This document shows positions 27,994 to 35,978 of a DNA stretch of 64,000 bases, one piece after another. The stretch comes from Polaromonas glacialis (lineage in GTDB: Bacteria > Pseudomonadota > Gammaproteobacteria > Burkholderiales > Burkholderiaceae_C). Location: NCBI RefSeq assembly GCF_000709345.1, contig NZ_KL448323.1, forward strand, positions 3,066,516-3,130,515. Direction: 5' to 3'. The notes under the pieces were generated by a model. That model made no database searches and was not told the origin of the DNA. It saw only the letters and a program-made list of their open reading frames with translations. The position numbers were made by a program, and so were the translations under genes. The stretch's first letter is position 1, and every line of letters starts with the position of its first letter.

Positions 27994-28683
27994 TCAGCCG
28001 AGCTGCTCGGCCAGGAAGGCCAGCGTGCGCTCACGCGCCAACTGGGCGGCAGCTTCGTCGTAAGAGGCGCGCTGGTCGCAGTTGAAGCCGTGATTGGCCG
28101 AATACACATGCACCGCGACTTCCGGGTGCGCCTTGCTGAATGCCTCGATGCCTTCCATCGGAATCCAGTGGTCCTGGTCGCCGAAATGGGCCATCACCGG
28201 GCATTGCGGCTGGCGGGCGATTTCGCTCTCGGCCGTGATGCCGCCGCCATAGTAGGGAACCGCCGCCGACAGGCCCTTGAGCAGGCACGCGGCCTTCCAG
28301 GTGAGCAGGCCGCCCCAGCAAAAACCGATGATGCCAACCTTGCCGCCACTGAGCTGCGCCGCATGGTCGATGGCAGCCTGGATATCTAGCAGCACGCCGG
28401 CGCCCGGCAGCGCATCGACGGCGGTCTTGAGCTCAAACCCGGCCGTCATGTCGTCCTCGGTGTAGGCCAGTTCCACTCCGGGCTTGACCCGGTCAAAAGT
28501 GGCCGGCGCCACCGCCAGGTAGCCCTCGGCGGCAAAACGGTCGGCCACCGAGCGGATGTGCGAGTTGACGCCGAAAATTTCCTGCACCACGACGATGGCG
28601 CCGCGCGGCTTGCCTGCGGGCTCCGCCACATAGGCGGAAACCGTGAAACCGTCGGCGGACTTGAGTTTGGTGAATTGACCCAT
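27994..28683 (-). CDS. Dienelactone hydrolase family protein
   Basis: 229 residues from ATG 28683 (MGQFTKLKSADGFTVSAYVA), AGGAG upstream. Catalytic triad: Cys in GIIGFCWGGLLTWKAA (Cys instead of Ser, as in true dienelactone hydrolases), Asp in HFGDQDHWIP, His in YSANHGFNCDQ. EIFGVNSHIRSVADRFAAEG is the conserved substrate-side helix. Dienelactone hydrolase acts in chlorocatechol breakdown, but many paralogs have other esters as substrates; no catechol genes are near. Next gene upstream is an HCCA isomerase homolog, 74 bases away. Confidence 0.9.
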   Translation of the reverse strand: MGQFTKLKSADGFTVSAYVAEPAGKPRGAIVVVQEIFGVNSHIRSVADRFAAEGYLAVAPATFDRVKPGVELAYTEDDMTAGFELKTAVDALPGAGVLLDIQAAIDHAAQLSGGKVGIIGFCWGGLLTWKAACLLKGLSAAVPYYGGGITAESEIARQPQCPVMAHFGDQDHWIPMEGIEAFSKAHPEVAVHVYSANHGFNCDQRASYDEAAAQLARERTLAFLAEQLG

Positions 28684-28757
28684 GGTGTGAAAAGCTCCTG
28701 TTGGAAGTTGTTTGGAAAGCGGGGGAAGGAAAAAAAGAGGAAAACCGGACGATTCAG

Positions 28758-29363
28758 TCAGACGGCCTGGAGCCGGCGCTCGACAAAATCGAGCCGGTCC
28801 TGGCCCCAGAACAATTCGCCGTCGATCAGGTAGCTGGGCGCGCCGAAGACGCCGGCCTCGATCGCCTGCCCGGTATTGGCCTCGTAGCGCTCCTGCACCG
28901 CCTGGCTGTAGGACTGCTCCAGCCGGCTGGCCTCTAGGCCGCATTCGGCCAGCAGCTCGGCCAGGACTTTTTCGTCGGCAATGTGCCGCTCCTGCGCCCA
29001 GCAGGCGCGAAAGACCGCGCCGCTGATCTTCATGGCGGCGTCCAGGCCGTCGTGCAGGTCCACCGCAATGATGAGGCGCGAGGCATCGTCGCCAGAGACC
29101 GGAAAGAATCTAGGCTTGACATGCAGCGGCAAGCCCAGGAAGTCCGCATGCCGCCGCAGTTCCAGCAAGCGGTAAGCCTGGCGTTGCGGCGCGCGCTGGC
29201 CGAGCGGCAAGCCGCCTGAAATCGGGAACACCTTGCCGCCCAGGTCAATGGGCAGGATACGGACCGTGGCGCCCGCCCGGCGCGCGATGTCTGCGAATCG
29301 CTCATGGCCCAGGTAGGCCCAGGGGCTTTGCGGGGTGAAGTAGTAGTCCACGGTGGTGCTCAA
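28758..29363 (-). CDS. 2-hydroxychromene-2-carboxylate isomerase family (DsbA-fold) protein
   Basis: 201 residues, normal for the family. MSTTVDYYFTPQSPWAYLGH holds the SPWAYLG active-site Ser; KPRFFPVSGDDASRLI, RACWAQERHIADEKVLAEL and GVFGAPSYLIDGELFWGQDR are the conserved glutathione-S-transferase-kappa-like elements, the last with the cis-Pro. The founding enzyme (NahD) works in naphthalene breakdown with glutathione; no other naphthalene genes are here, so the substrate is uncertain. Confidence 0.9.
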   Translation of the reverse strand: MSTTVDYYFTPQSPWAYLGHERFADIARRAGATVRILPIDLGGKVFPISGGLPLGQRAPQRQAYRLLELRRHADFLGLPLHVKPRFFPVSGDDASRLIIAVDLHDGLDAAMKISGAVFRACWAQERHIADEKVLAELLAECGLEASRLEQSYSQAVQERYEANTGQAIEAGVFGAPSYLIDGELFWGQDRLDFVERRLQAV

Positions 29364-29459
29364 GGTTTTTCTCCGGTGGTGGTCAGGAATTCATTACAGT
29401 CAGGGCTTTGGCGCGATTCCCTTTGTAACCGGGATTGCCACTTTTTGCAGGAGACTGGT

Positions 29460-30206
29460 TTGTCCCAACTTGTTTTGATCACCGGCGGCTCGCGCGGCAT
29501 TGGCGCGGCCACGGCCTTGCTGGCCGCACGGCACGGCTATGCGGTCGCCGTCAACTACAGCGCCAATTCGCTGGCCGCCGACGAGGTGGTGCGGCAAATC
29601 CGCCAGTCCGGCGGCCAGGCCATGGCGGTGCAGGCCGACGTGGCCATCGAGGCGCAGGTGGTGGCGATGTTTGAAAAGATCGACGCCAGGTTCGGCCGTT
29701 TGAGCGCGCTGGTTAACAACGCCGGCGTGGTGGACCAGACCACGCGGGTCGAGGCCATCACCCTGGCGCGCCTGCAACGGATGTTCGAGATCAATGTGTT
29801 CGGCTCCTTCCTGTGCGCCCGCGAGGCCGTGCGGCGCATGAGCACGCGCCATGGCGGCGCGGGCGGCGCCATCGTCAATGTGTCCAGCGTCGCCGCCAAG
29901 CTGGGCGCGCCCGGGCAATACGTGGACTATGCGGCGGCCAAGGGCGCGATCGACAGCTTCACCGTGGGCCTGGCCAAGGAAGTGGCGGCCGAGGGCATTC
30001 GCGTCAATGCGGTGCGGCCGGGCATCATCGAGACCGACATCCACGCCTCCGGCGGCCTGCCCGACCGCGCGCGCGACATGGCGCCGCTGGTGCCGATGCA
30101 GCGCGCCGGCAGTGCCGAGGAAGTGGCCGAATCCATCGTCTGGCTGCTGGGCGCGTCATCCAGCTACACCACCGGCGCATTGCTCGACGTGACGGGTGGC
30201 AGGTAA
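29460..30206 (+). CDS. Short-chain dehydrogenase/reductase
   Basis: 248 residues. The start is taken as TTG 29460 (Leu/Met-SQLVLITGGSRGIGAATA) because GCAGGAGAC sits right before it; a longer open frame has no conservation. NAD(P) motif TGGSRGIG, NNAG motif (ALVNNAGVVDQT), catalytic Ser in IVNVSSVAAKLGAPGQYVDY, and YAAAK (Tyr/Lys). The ending SSSYTTGALLDVTGGR is a classical SDR tail. A basic region AVNYSAN after the second strand suggests NADP or NAD ambiguity. The substrate is unknown. A three-unit GC repeat begins five bases after the stop. Confidence 0.92.
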   Translation: MSQLVLITGGSRGIGAATALLAARHGYAVAVNYSANSLAADEVVRQIRQSGGQAMAVQADVAIEAQVVAMFEKIDARFGRLSALVNNAGVVDQTTRVEAITLARLQRMFEINVFGSFLCAREAVRRMSTRHGGAGGAIVNVSSVAAKLGAPGQYVDYAAAKGAIDSFTVGLAKEVAAEGIRVNAVRPGIIETDIHASGGLPDRARDMAPLVPMQRAGSAEEVAESIVWLLGASSSYTTGALLDVTGGR

Positions 30207-30509
30207 GTGGCCCCCACGCTTGTCGCTTCGCGTACTGCGCTGCCCCCCAAGGGGGCCGCTGCGCCTGCGGACCGGCGAAGCCGGTTCCGCGGCCCCTGCT
30301 GGGGGGAGAGTTTCCCCACGCTTGTCGCTTCGCGTACTGCGCTGCCCCCCGAGGGGGCTGCTGCGCCTGCGGCCTGGCAAAGCCAGTTCCGCGGCCCCTG
30401 CTGGGGGAGAGTTTCCCCGCGCTTGTCGCTTCGCGTACTGCGCTGCCCCCCGAGGGGGCTGCTGCGCCTGCGGCCTGGCAAAGCCAGTTCCGCGGCCCCT
30501 GCTGGCAGG
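30207..30509 (+). repeat. Three tandem units of the stop-codon-associated GC repeat (family 2)
   Basis: Units of about 101-103 bp begin at 30211, 30314 and 30415. Each reads CCCCACGCTTGTCGCTTCGC (third copy CCCCGCGC), GCGTACTGCGCTGCCCCC, a C/G hairpin around GAGGGGGC, and ends in GGTTCCGCGGCCCCTGCTGG (or AGTTCC). It starts 5 bases after the SDR stop in the same sense and fills the gap up to marC. Confidence 0.93.
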
Positions 30510-30561
30510 AAGTCTGCGCTCGTTGCTTGTCCTAGGTTCCCAATTTAAAAAGAGTTGATTC

Positions 30562-31194
30562 GTGGACTTCAAACCTTTAGTGACGCTGCTGGCCATCGTC
30601 AACCCACTGGCCATCGTGCCGTTCTTCATCCACTACACGCAGGGCTTTTCCAGGCCGCAGCGGCAGCGCACGGTGGCGGTGGCCTCGTTCAGCGCCTTCG
30701 TGGTGATTGCCGTCAGCGCCCTGCTGGGCCTGCAGATCCTGGAATTCTTCGGCATCTCGCTGGCCAGTTTCCAGGTCGGCGGCGGCCTGTTGCTGTTGAT
30801 CAGCGCGATGAACATGCTCAATGCCCAGCCGGCCGAGGCCAAGCCGCTGACCAACGAGTATGAAGACGGCGCCGCAAAAGCCGCCCAGGGCGCCAGCATC
30901 GCGGTGGTGCCGCTGACGATTCCGCTGCTGACCGGGCCGGCCACCATGTCCACAGTGGTGATTTATGCCGAAAAAGCCAAGACCTTCCTGCAGCTGGGCA
31001 CGCTGGTCGGCTACGGCCTGGTGATTGGCCTGGCAACCGCGCTGTGCTTTTCGCTGGCCGAGCCGATTTCGCGGGTGCTGGGCAAGACCGGCATCAATGT
31101 CATGACGCGGCTGATGGGCTTGATATTGGCCGCGCTGGCGGTCGAGGTGATGGCCGACGGTCTGGGCAAGCTGTTTCCTATCCTGCGGCATTGA
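30562..31194 (+). CDS. MarC-family inner membrane protein
   Basis: 210 residues from GTG 30562, with AAAGAG upstream. Six membrane helices; family signatures LLAIVNPLAIVPFFI at the N-terminus, SFQVGGGLLLLISAMNML, and VVPLTIPLLTGPATMSTVVI. MarC-type (UPF0056) proteins are multipass proteins of unresolved function, no longer believed to be drug pumps. Stand-alone gene between two repeat blocks. Confidence 0.92.
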   Translation: MDFKPLVTLLAIVNPLAIVPFFIHYTQGFSRPQRQRTVAVASFSAFVVIAVSALLGLQILEFFGISLASFQVGGGLLLLISAMNMLNAQPAEAKPLTNEYEDGAAKAAQGASIAVVPLTIPLLTGPATMSTVVIYAEKAKTFLQLGTLVGYGLVIGLATALCFSLAEPISRVLGKTGINVMTRLMGLILAALAVEVMADGLGKLFPILRH

Positions 31195-31272
31195 GATTTT
31201 TTTACCGGGACAGGCTCAGGCTGGGGGCTGATGCAAGGCTTGGCTTGGCTTGGCTTGGCTTGGTGGAAGCCT

Positions 31273-31533
31273 GTGGTTGATTTTTGCTGGGTTGGCTTTT
31301 CGGGGTTGGGCTGGCCGGGGGTTGCCCGGCGGCAACTCACTTTTCTTTACTTCGCCAAAGAAAAGTAAGCAAAAGAAAGGCGACCCGGCTGTCCGGGTCC
31401 CTTCGCTTCGCTACGGGCAACCTGTGATGACCCGGGGAAGCGGGGGTCGAGCTCGAACTCGCCTGCGGCTCAGACAATCGCTCGCCCTGATCCCGCTTCC
31501 CCGGGTCATCACAGGCCCAGCCAGAACGGGACT
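31273..31533 (+). repeat. Family 3 element, arm 1
   Basis: Contains GGCTGGCCGGGGGTTGCCCG, the hairpin ACTTTTCTTT/AAAGAAAAGT (31339-31348 with 31357-31366), GGCGACCCGGCTGTCCGGG, and a perfect 24-bp inverted repeat, 31421-31444 with 31492-31515, around a 47-base loop. It ends GGCCCAGCCAGAACGGGA. Confidence 0.88.
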
Positions 31534-31572
31534 TGCGGGAGCGGATTCGGGGCCGGATTGCGGCATTTATGC

Positions 31573-31630
31573 ATAAAAAGTGCCTCTTTCGCTTGCTGCG
31601 ACTGCGAAAGCAGCTATTAAATTTGTAGCA
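31573..31630. repeat. Dispersed AT-dyad/GC repeat (family 1)
   Basis: AAAAAGTGCCTCTTTCGCTT ... CGAAAGCAGCTATTAAATTT and GTAGC, between the two family 3 arms. Confidence 0.65.
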
Positions 31631-31654
31631 TTCGGTATTTAAAACCGGCGCTGG

Positions 31655-31726
31655 GGCTGTTTGGCTGTTTGGCTGTTTGGCTGTTTGGCTGTTTGGCTGT
31701 TTGGCTGTTTGGCTGTTTGGCTGTTT
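31655..31726 (+). repeat. Nine perfect tandem copies of GGCTGTTT
   Basis: 72 bases of exact 8-base units, followed by GGATTTTT. Exact copies suggest recent slippage and a likely variable copy number. Confidence 0.95.
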
Positions 31727-31744
31727 GGATTTTTATCCCCGCCA

Positions 31745-32000
31745 CTCCCGTTCTGGCTGGGCCTGTGATGCCTGAGAAAAATGGGATCAGGGCCGCGCGC
31801 TGTTTGAGCGCAACGCAGTGAAGCGAGTTTGCGCGGACCCCCATTTTTCTCAGGCAGCGCAGGTTGCCCGAAGCGAAGCGCAGGGACCCAGACAGCCGGG
31901 TCGCCTTTCTTTTGCTTACTTTTCTTTGGCGAAGCAAAGAAAAGTGAGTTGCTGCCGGGCAACCCCCGGCCAGCCAATCCGCGAGAAGCCAACCCAGCAA
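31745..32000 (-). repeat. Family 3 element, arm 2 (inverted relative to arm 1)
   Basis: Reverse-complement homolog of arm 1: TCCCGTTCTGGCTGGGCC at the inner end, hairpin 31918-31927 with 31936-31945, and GGCAACCCCCGGCCAGCC at the outer end. The central stem is 31769-31785 with 31840-31856, 17 bp perfect, of different sequence from that of arm 1. Confidence 0.88.
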
Positions 32001-32037
32001 GCACCAACAGCTACCGTTCCAATAGCAAGCAATTCAA

Positions 32038-32745
32038 TCAACGCGCCGGCATCTGCCGCAGCCACGCATCCAGCTCGTCAATCGCCGCATCGGTGGCCGC
32101 CGTCAGGGCGCGCACGCCACCGGCCGCATCGGCGCTGGTCGCCGGCCGCTGCACCGACAAGCTGCGCTGCGCGACCAGCCGTTCCCCGGCGGGCGTGATC
32201 TCGACCAGCGTGGCATGCAGGCGAAGCAGGCCGACGCTGGCATCGGGCGCGCTGAACAGCTGGCTGAATTCTTCCAGTTCCAGCCGCAGCATCGGCAAAT
32301 TGGTGTTCTGGCTGCGGTTCAGCGCCACGCCTTCACGCGCATTGAGCACCACGCGTTGCTGGCTCAGGCGATCGCGCATGCGCTGGCGCACCAGCTGCGC
32401 CGGCGGCATGGTCCAGCGCGCCTGCGAATAGGGGCGCAGCTGCTGGGCGTCAACATAGCCCAGCCGGTAGAGCACCGCCTGGTTTTCCAGCGCGCCGCCC
32501 GAGGTGGCGATGTCGGCAATCGCCAGCGGCGACAAGGCGGGCACCGGGGGCGATGCCAGGGCCTGCGTGGACAGCTCGCCCGGCCCGAAGTCGTAGGTCG
32601 TGGCGCGGGTCGGCTTGTCGATCACTGAGCACCCGGTGGCGAGCGCCAGCACGCTTATCAAGCAAAAAACCCGCCTTGCGCAATGCTGGCGGGCGCTAGT
32701 AGCTATTGAATTAATAGCATAAAAAGGAAGCTTGAAAGCCATCAT
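32038..32745 (-). CDS. ABC-type transport auxiliary lipoprotein (PqiC/MCE-associated)
   Basis: 235 residues as read from ATG 32745. A lipoprotein signal RVFCLISVLALATGC is at 25-39 (Cys39), followed by SVIDKPTRATTYDFGPGEL; ABC-type auxiliary lipoprotein features LAIADIATSGGALENQAVLYRL, PLMRL-like central strands (PMLRLELEEFSQLF) and a helical C-terminus. Probably the outer-membrane-side lipoprotein of the MCE transporter encoded upstream (4-base overlap with the MCE gene). The first 24 or so residues, before the signal, are encoded by a family 1 repeat. Confidence 0.87.
   Translation of the reverse strand: MMAFKLPFYAINSIATSARQHCARRVFCLISVLALATGCSVIDKPTRATTYDFGPGELSTQALASPPVPALSPLAIADIATSGGALENQAVLYRLGYVDAQQLRPYSQARWTMPPAQLVRQRMRDRLSQQRVVLNAREGVALNRSQNTNLPMLRLELEEFSQLFSAPDASVGLLRLHATLVEITPAGERLVAQRSLSVQRPATSADAAGGVRALTAATDAAIDELDAWLRQMPAR
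32669..32720. repeat. Dispersed AT-dyad/GC repeat (family 1) inside the lipoprotein reading frame
   Basis: CCTTGCGCAATGCTGGCGGG, CGCTAGTAGC and TATTGAATTAATAGCATAAA. It encodes the residues ahead of the lipoprotein signal. Confidence 0.75.
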
Positions 32746-33674
32746 GGTTTTTCTCCGTTGGCGTTGAAGCCGGTTTCGCCAGGGCCCGGCACGACCGGGC
32801 CGTTGCCAAAGATCAGCGCTTGCGGGTTGTCATCGACGGCGTTCACGGTGCGGCGCAGCTGGCGCATGGTGCGCGCAGTTTCGTCGGCCACCTCGCCGAG
32901 CTTGGGCAGCGTGGCCGCGCTGAAGGTTTCCACTCCGGCCGCCAGCGCCGCGCCGCCGTCCTTGAGCCGGTCGAGCGCGCCGCCTTGTTCGTTCAGGCGC
33001 CGCGCGGTCAGGCCGACTTCATCGGTCACGGTCTTGACCGAGCGCAGGGCGGCCTGCGCGTCCTTGGACAGCGCGGGCAGCGTCGCCACGGCCGGCTCCA
33101 GCGCCTTGGCCACACGGTTGATGCTGCCGGCGGCTTCGGCGAGCTGCGTGACGGCGGTGTTGATCGCCGCTTCGTTCTGGCTTGAGAGCAGCTGGTTGAT
33201 GCGCGTGGCCGCCTGCTCGGCCTGGTCGAAGATCACATCGGCTTGCTTGAGCAGCTTGTCGAGGCCGCCCTGCTTGAGCGGAATGCGCGGCGGGTCGTCG
33301 TCGTTGGGCACCAGCCGCTGGCTGGAGCTGCCGTCGTCGTCGAGCTGGATGAAGCCCAGGCCGGTCACGCCCTGGGACGCCACGGTGGCGAAGGTCGAGC
33401 GCGTCACCGGCGCGGCCTCGTCAATCGACACGCGTATCAGCACGTTGCCCTTGACCTTGTCGTCAAAACCGATGCGCTCGACCTTGCCGACGGCCACGCC
33501 GCGATAGCGCACCGTGGCCTGCGGCTGCAGGCCGGAAACGGTCTCGGAGGTGCTCATCTCGTACAGGTTGCGCTCGGTGTTGTCGCGCGTGAGCCAGATG
33601 GCCAGCAATGCCAGCAGGGCGGTGACGAGCACCACGAACGCGCCGGCAATCAGCGCATGGGCCTTGTTTTCCAT
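32742..33674 (-). CDS. MCE/MlaD-family substrate-binding protein
   Basis: 310 residues. One N-terminal membrane helix (ALIAGAFVVLVTALLALLAI), then an MCE domain with VSGLQPQATVRYRGVAVGKV and GVTGLGFIQLDD, then a long helical C-terminal region (about 140-290) expected to build a hexameric channel or needle across the periplasm. It overlaps the lipoprotein gene by 4 bases and follows the ATPase gene by 15. Substrate: phospholipid or another lipid, inferred from the family. Confidence 0.93.
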   Translation of the reverse strand: MENKAHALIAGAFVVLVTALLALLAIWLTRDNTERNLYEMSTSETVSGLQPQATVRYRGVAVGKVERIGFDDKVKGNVLIRVSIDEAAPVTRSTFATVASQGVTGLGFIQLDDDGSSSQRLVPNDDDPPRIPLKQGGLDKLLKQADVIFDQAEQAATRINQLLSSQNEAAINTAVTQLAEAAGSINRVAKALEPAVATLPALSKDAQAALRSVKTVTDEVGLTARRLNEQGGALDRLKDGGAALAAGVETFSAATLPKLGEVADETARTMRQLRRTVNAVDDNPQALIFGNGPVVPGPGETGFNANGEKP

Positions 33675-33689
33675 GATTGAAAAACCTTT

Positions 33690-34481
33690 CTAGATCGAAG
33701 GGGCGGGGGTGGGGTTCAGCAGCGCCATCGCCCGCTGCCCCCGTTCGCCCAGGAAAAAGTCGTGAATGAAGGGATGCTCGAACGCCACCACCTTGCGCGG
33801 CACGTCATTGATGATGACTTTCTGCGACGCCAGCACGGCGATGCGCGTGCTGAGCTCAAAAATCGTGTCCAGGTCGTGCGTGACCATCACCACCGTCAGC
33901 CCCATGCCCTGGTGCAGCGAGCGCAGCAGGGCGCAAAAGCTGTCGGCGCTTTCGGGGTCAAGTCCGGCCGTCGGCTCGTCAAGCAGCAGCAGCGGCGGAT
34001 CCATGATCAGCGCGCGCGCCAGCGCCACGCGCTTGACCATGCCGCCGGACAGGTCGCTCGGCATCTTGCCGGCCGCGTCAAGCGGCAAGCCGACCATCTG
34101 CAGCTTGACCATGGCCGCCTCGCGGATCAGCTCGGCGGGCAGGCAGTTGAGTTCGCGCAGCGGAAAAGCGATGTTCTCCAGCACGGTGAAGGCCGAGAAC
34201 AGCGCGCCCTGCTGGAACAGCATGCCGACCCGGCTGGCCGCGCCGCGCTTGCCGAGTTCGGCGGCCGGCTTGCCCAGCACGGTGATCTCGCCCTGCGTCG
34301 GCGTTTCCAGCCCCAGCATCTGGCGCAGCAGCACCGTCTTGCCGGTGCCCGATCCGCCGACCAGCGACAGCACCTCGCCGCGCGCGACCGTCAGGTCGAG
34401 GTCCTTGTGTACCACGGTTTTCTTGTCGTCGTTTTCAAACACCGTCCACAGCTTGCGGATTTCAACGACAGGTTCCATCAC
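33690..34481 (-). CDS. ABC transporter ATP-binding protein (MlaF-like)
   Basis: 263 residues. Walker A GGSGTGKTVLLRQ, Q-loop region MLFQQGALFSAFTV (the QQGALF form typical of MlaF), signature LSGGMVKRVALARAL, Walker B PLLLLDEPTAGLDPE, switch His in VMVTHDLDT. Energises the MCE lipid transporter. It begins about 110 bases after the permease gene; the gap is a family 2 repeat. Confidence 0.94.
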   Translation of the reverse strand: MMEPVVEIRKLWTVFENDDKKTVVHKDLDLTVARGEVLSLVGGSGTGKTVLLRQMLGLETPTQGEITVLGKPAAELGKRGAASRVGMLFQQGALFSAFTVLENIAFPLRELNCLPAELIREAAMVKLQMVGLPLDAAGKMPSDLSGGMVKRVALARALIMDPPLLLLDEPTAGLDPESADSFCALLRSLHQGMGLTVVMVTHDLDTIFELSTRIAVLASQKVIINDVPRKVVAFEHPFIHDFFLGERGQRAMALLNPTPAPSI

Positions 34482-34499
34482 TTAACCCCTCCCCGCTCG

Positions 34500-34593
34500 T
34501 GCAAGTTCCGGCCGCGAAACTGGCTTTGCCAGGCCGCAGGCGGGGCGGCCCCCTCGGGGGGCAGCGCAGTACGCGAAGCGACAAGCGTGGGGG
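34500..34593 (-). repeat. Stop-codon-associated GC repeat (family 2)
   Basis: On the minus strand CCCCCACGCTTGTCGCTTC begins directly at the TGA of the permease gene (34594-34596), continues GCGTACTGCGCTGCCCCC and GAGGGGGCCGCCC, and ends in GTTTCGCGGCCGG. It separates permease and ATPase genes of one operon. Confidence 0.92.
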
Positions 34594-35730
34594 TCATATA
34601 CCCACGCTTTTAAACAGCACCGCAAACAGCGCATCGACCAGGATGACGATGGTGATCGACGTGACCACCGACGCCGTCGTGCCTTGGCCCAGGCTTTCGG
34701 TGTTGGGCTTGACGCGCAGGCCGTAGTGGCAGCCGACCAGCGCGATCAGCAGGCCGAACACCACCGACTTGGCGGTCGCCAGCGTCAGGTTGGACACGCT
34801 GACGGCGGCCGGCAGCGCGTTGATGAAAAATGATGGCGTTACGCCCATGGAAATGTCGGCCGCCAGCATGCCGCCGAGCAGCGCGGCAATCGTGGTCCAG
34901 ACGCTGATCAGCGGCATCACCACCGCCAGCGCGATGGCGCGCGGCATCACCAGCCGAAAGCCCTGCGCAATGCCCATGACGCGCATCGCGTCGAGTTCTT
35001 CGGTCACGCGCATCACGCCGATCTGCGCGGTGATGGCCGATCCGCTGCGCCCGGCGATCAGGATGGCCGCGAGCACCGGCCCGAGTTCGCGGATCAGCGA
35101 AATGCCCAGGATGTTGACGATGAAGGCGTCGGCGCCGAACTGGCGCAGCTGCTGCGAAATCAGGTAGGCCAGCACCACGCCGATCAAAAAGCCCACCAGC
35201 GCGGTAATGGGCAGCGCAGTCGCGCCGAAATGGTAAAGATGGCCCGACAGGTCGCGCCACGGCCCCTGCTGCGGATGGCGGATCAGCCGCAGCAGGTCGA
35301 GCAGCAGCTGGCCCAGCAGGCGCAGCATGCCCTTGACATGGCCGAGCAGGCCGAGCAGCCGCCCGCCGAGCATCAGCAGCGGTTCAGACCAGGGCGAGCG
35401 GCGCGGCGGCGGCAGGGCAACAGTGAGTTTTTCCACCGTCTCCAGCATTTCCCGCTGTTCGGGCGCCAGCTGCAGGTCGGCCGGCCAGCGATGGCGCCAC
35501 GCCGTCCACACCACCTGCGCGCCCAGGTAGTCGAGTTTTTCAATGTCGTCCAGGCGCCACCGGGCAGGCGTGGACGCGCCTGGCACCAAGCTGTCGAGCT
35601 GCGCGCTCAGCGCAGCCCAGGCGGGCGCCAGCGTCAGCCTGGCGGCGGTCCAGCTTCCCAGCAGGCGCACGACCCGTCCTTCAGGCAGGTCCTGAACTTC
35701 AAGGCGCGGCGGTGAGTCGTCAAGGGGCAT
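34594..35730 (-). CDS. MlaE-family ABC permease with STAS-like N-terminal domain
   Basis: 378 residues. Residues 1-110 (RLEVQDLPEGRVVRLLGSWT ... RWRLDDIEKLDYLGAQVVWT) resemble an MlaB/STAS domain fused to the permease; residues 120-378 are the MlaE domain, with ITALVGFLIGVVLAYLISQQ, GISLIRELGPVLAAILIAGR, SGSAITAQIGVMRVTEELDA and MGVTPSFFINALPAAVSVSN. The fusion explains the absence of a separate mlaB. First gene of permease-ATPase-MCE-lipoprotein, divergent from the GMC oxidoreductase. Confidence 0.93.
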   Translation of the reverse strand: MPLDDSPPRLEVQDLPEGRVVRLLGSWTAARLTLAPAWAALSAQLDSLVPGASTPARWRLDDIEKLDYLGAQVVWTAWRHRWPADLQLAPEQREMLETVEKLTVALPPPRRSPWSEPLLMLGGRLLGLLGHVKGMLRLLGQLLLDLLRLIRHPQQGPWRDLSGHLYHFGATALPITALVGFLIGVVLAYLISQQLRQFGADAFIVNILGISLIRELGPVLAAILIAGRSGSAITAQIGVMRVTEELDAMRVMGIAQGFRLVMPRAIALAVVMPLISVWTTIAALLGGMLAADISMGVTPSFFINALPAAVSVSNLTLATAKSVVFGLLIALVGCHYGLRVKPNTESLGQGTTASVVTSITIVILVDALFAVLFKSVGI

Positions 35731-35978
35731 TCAGGCAACAGGGTGGAGCGGACACCAAAAGGCGAGGGGGGGGGATTCAACGCAAAAGCAGCCATGGTAA
35801 CTGCTGGAAATGCGCAATATCGGCATTCGGCCCGGATTCGCCATGGTCCTACAGGGGTTGACGCCTGCCCGCAGGCTGGGCCGGCCGTCGTCAGCCCGGC
35901 AGGTAAACGGGTAATCCCCGTCACACCGCACAGCCGGGTTTTGCCACAATCAAGGCAAGCCCACCAGAACCCTATTTC

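Larger units (their letters stand above)
31195..32037. repeat. 843-bp gene-free region built of repeats
   Basis: In order: five GGCTT units (31237-31261); arm 1 of a large inverted repeat (about 31273-31533); a family 1 copy (31573-31630); nine perfect GGCTGTTT units (31655-31726); arm 2 (about 31745-32000). No gene, promoter or terminator is convincing. Frames open through it are low-complexity translations of the repeats. Confidence 0.9.

Noticed and set aside
30211-30509. Three regular units resembling a CRISPR array
   Set aside because: Units of about 102 bp with no unique spacers and no cas genes; they are tandem copies of a dispersed repeat.
31195-32037. Open frames of 100-130 codons in the repeat region
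   Set aside because: They translate repeats (for example QTAKQPNS units) and have no conserved residues or start signals.
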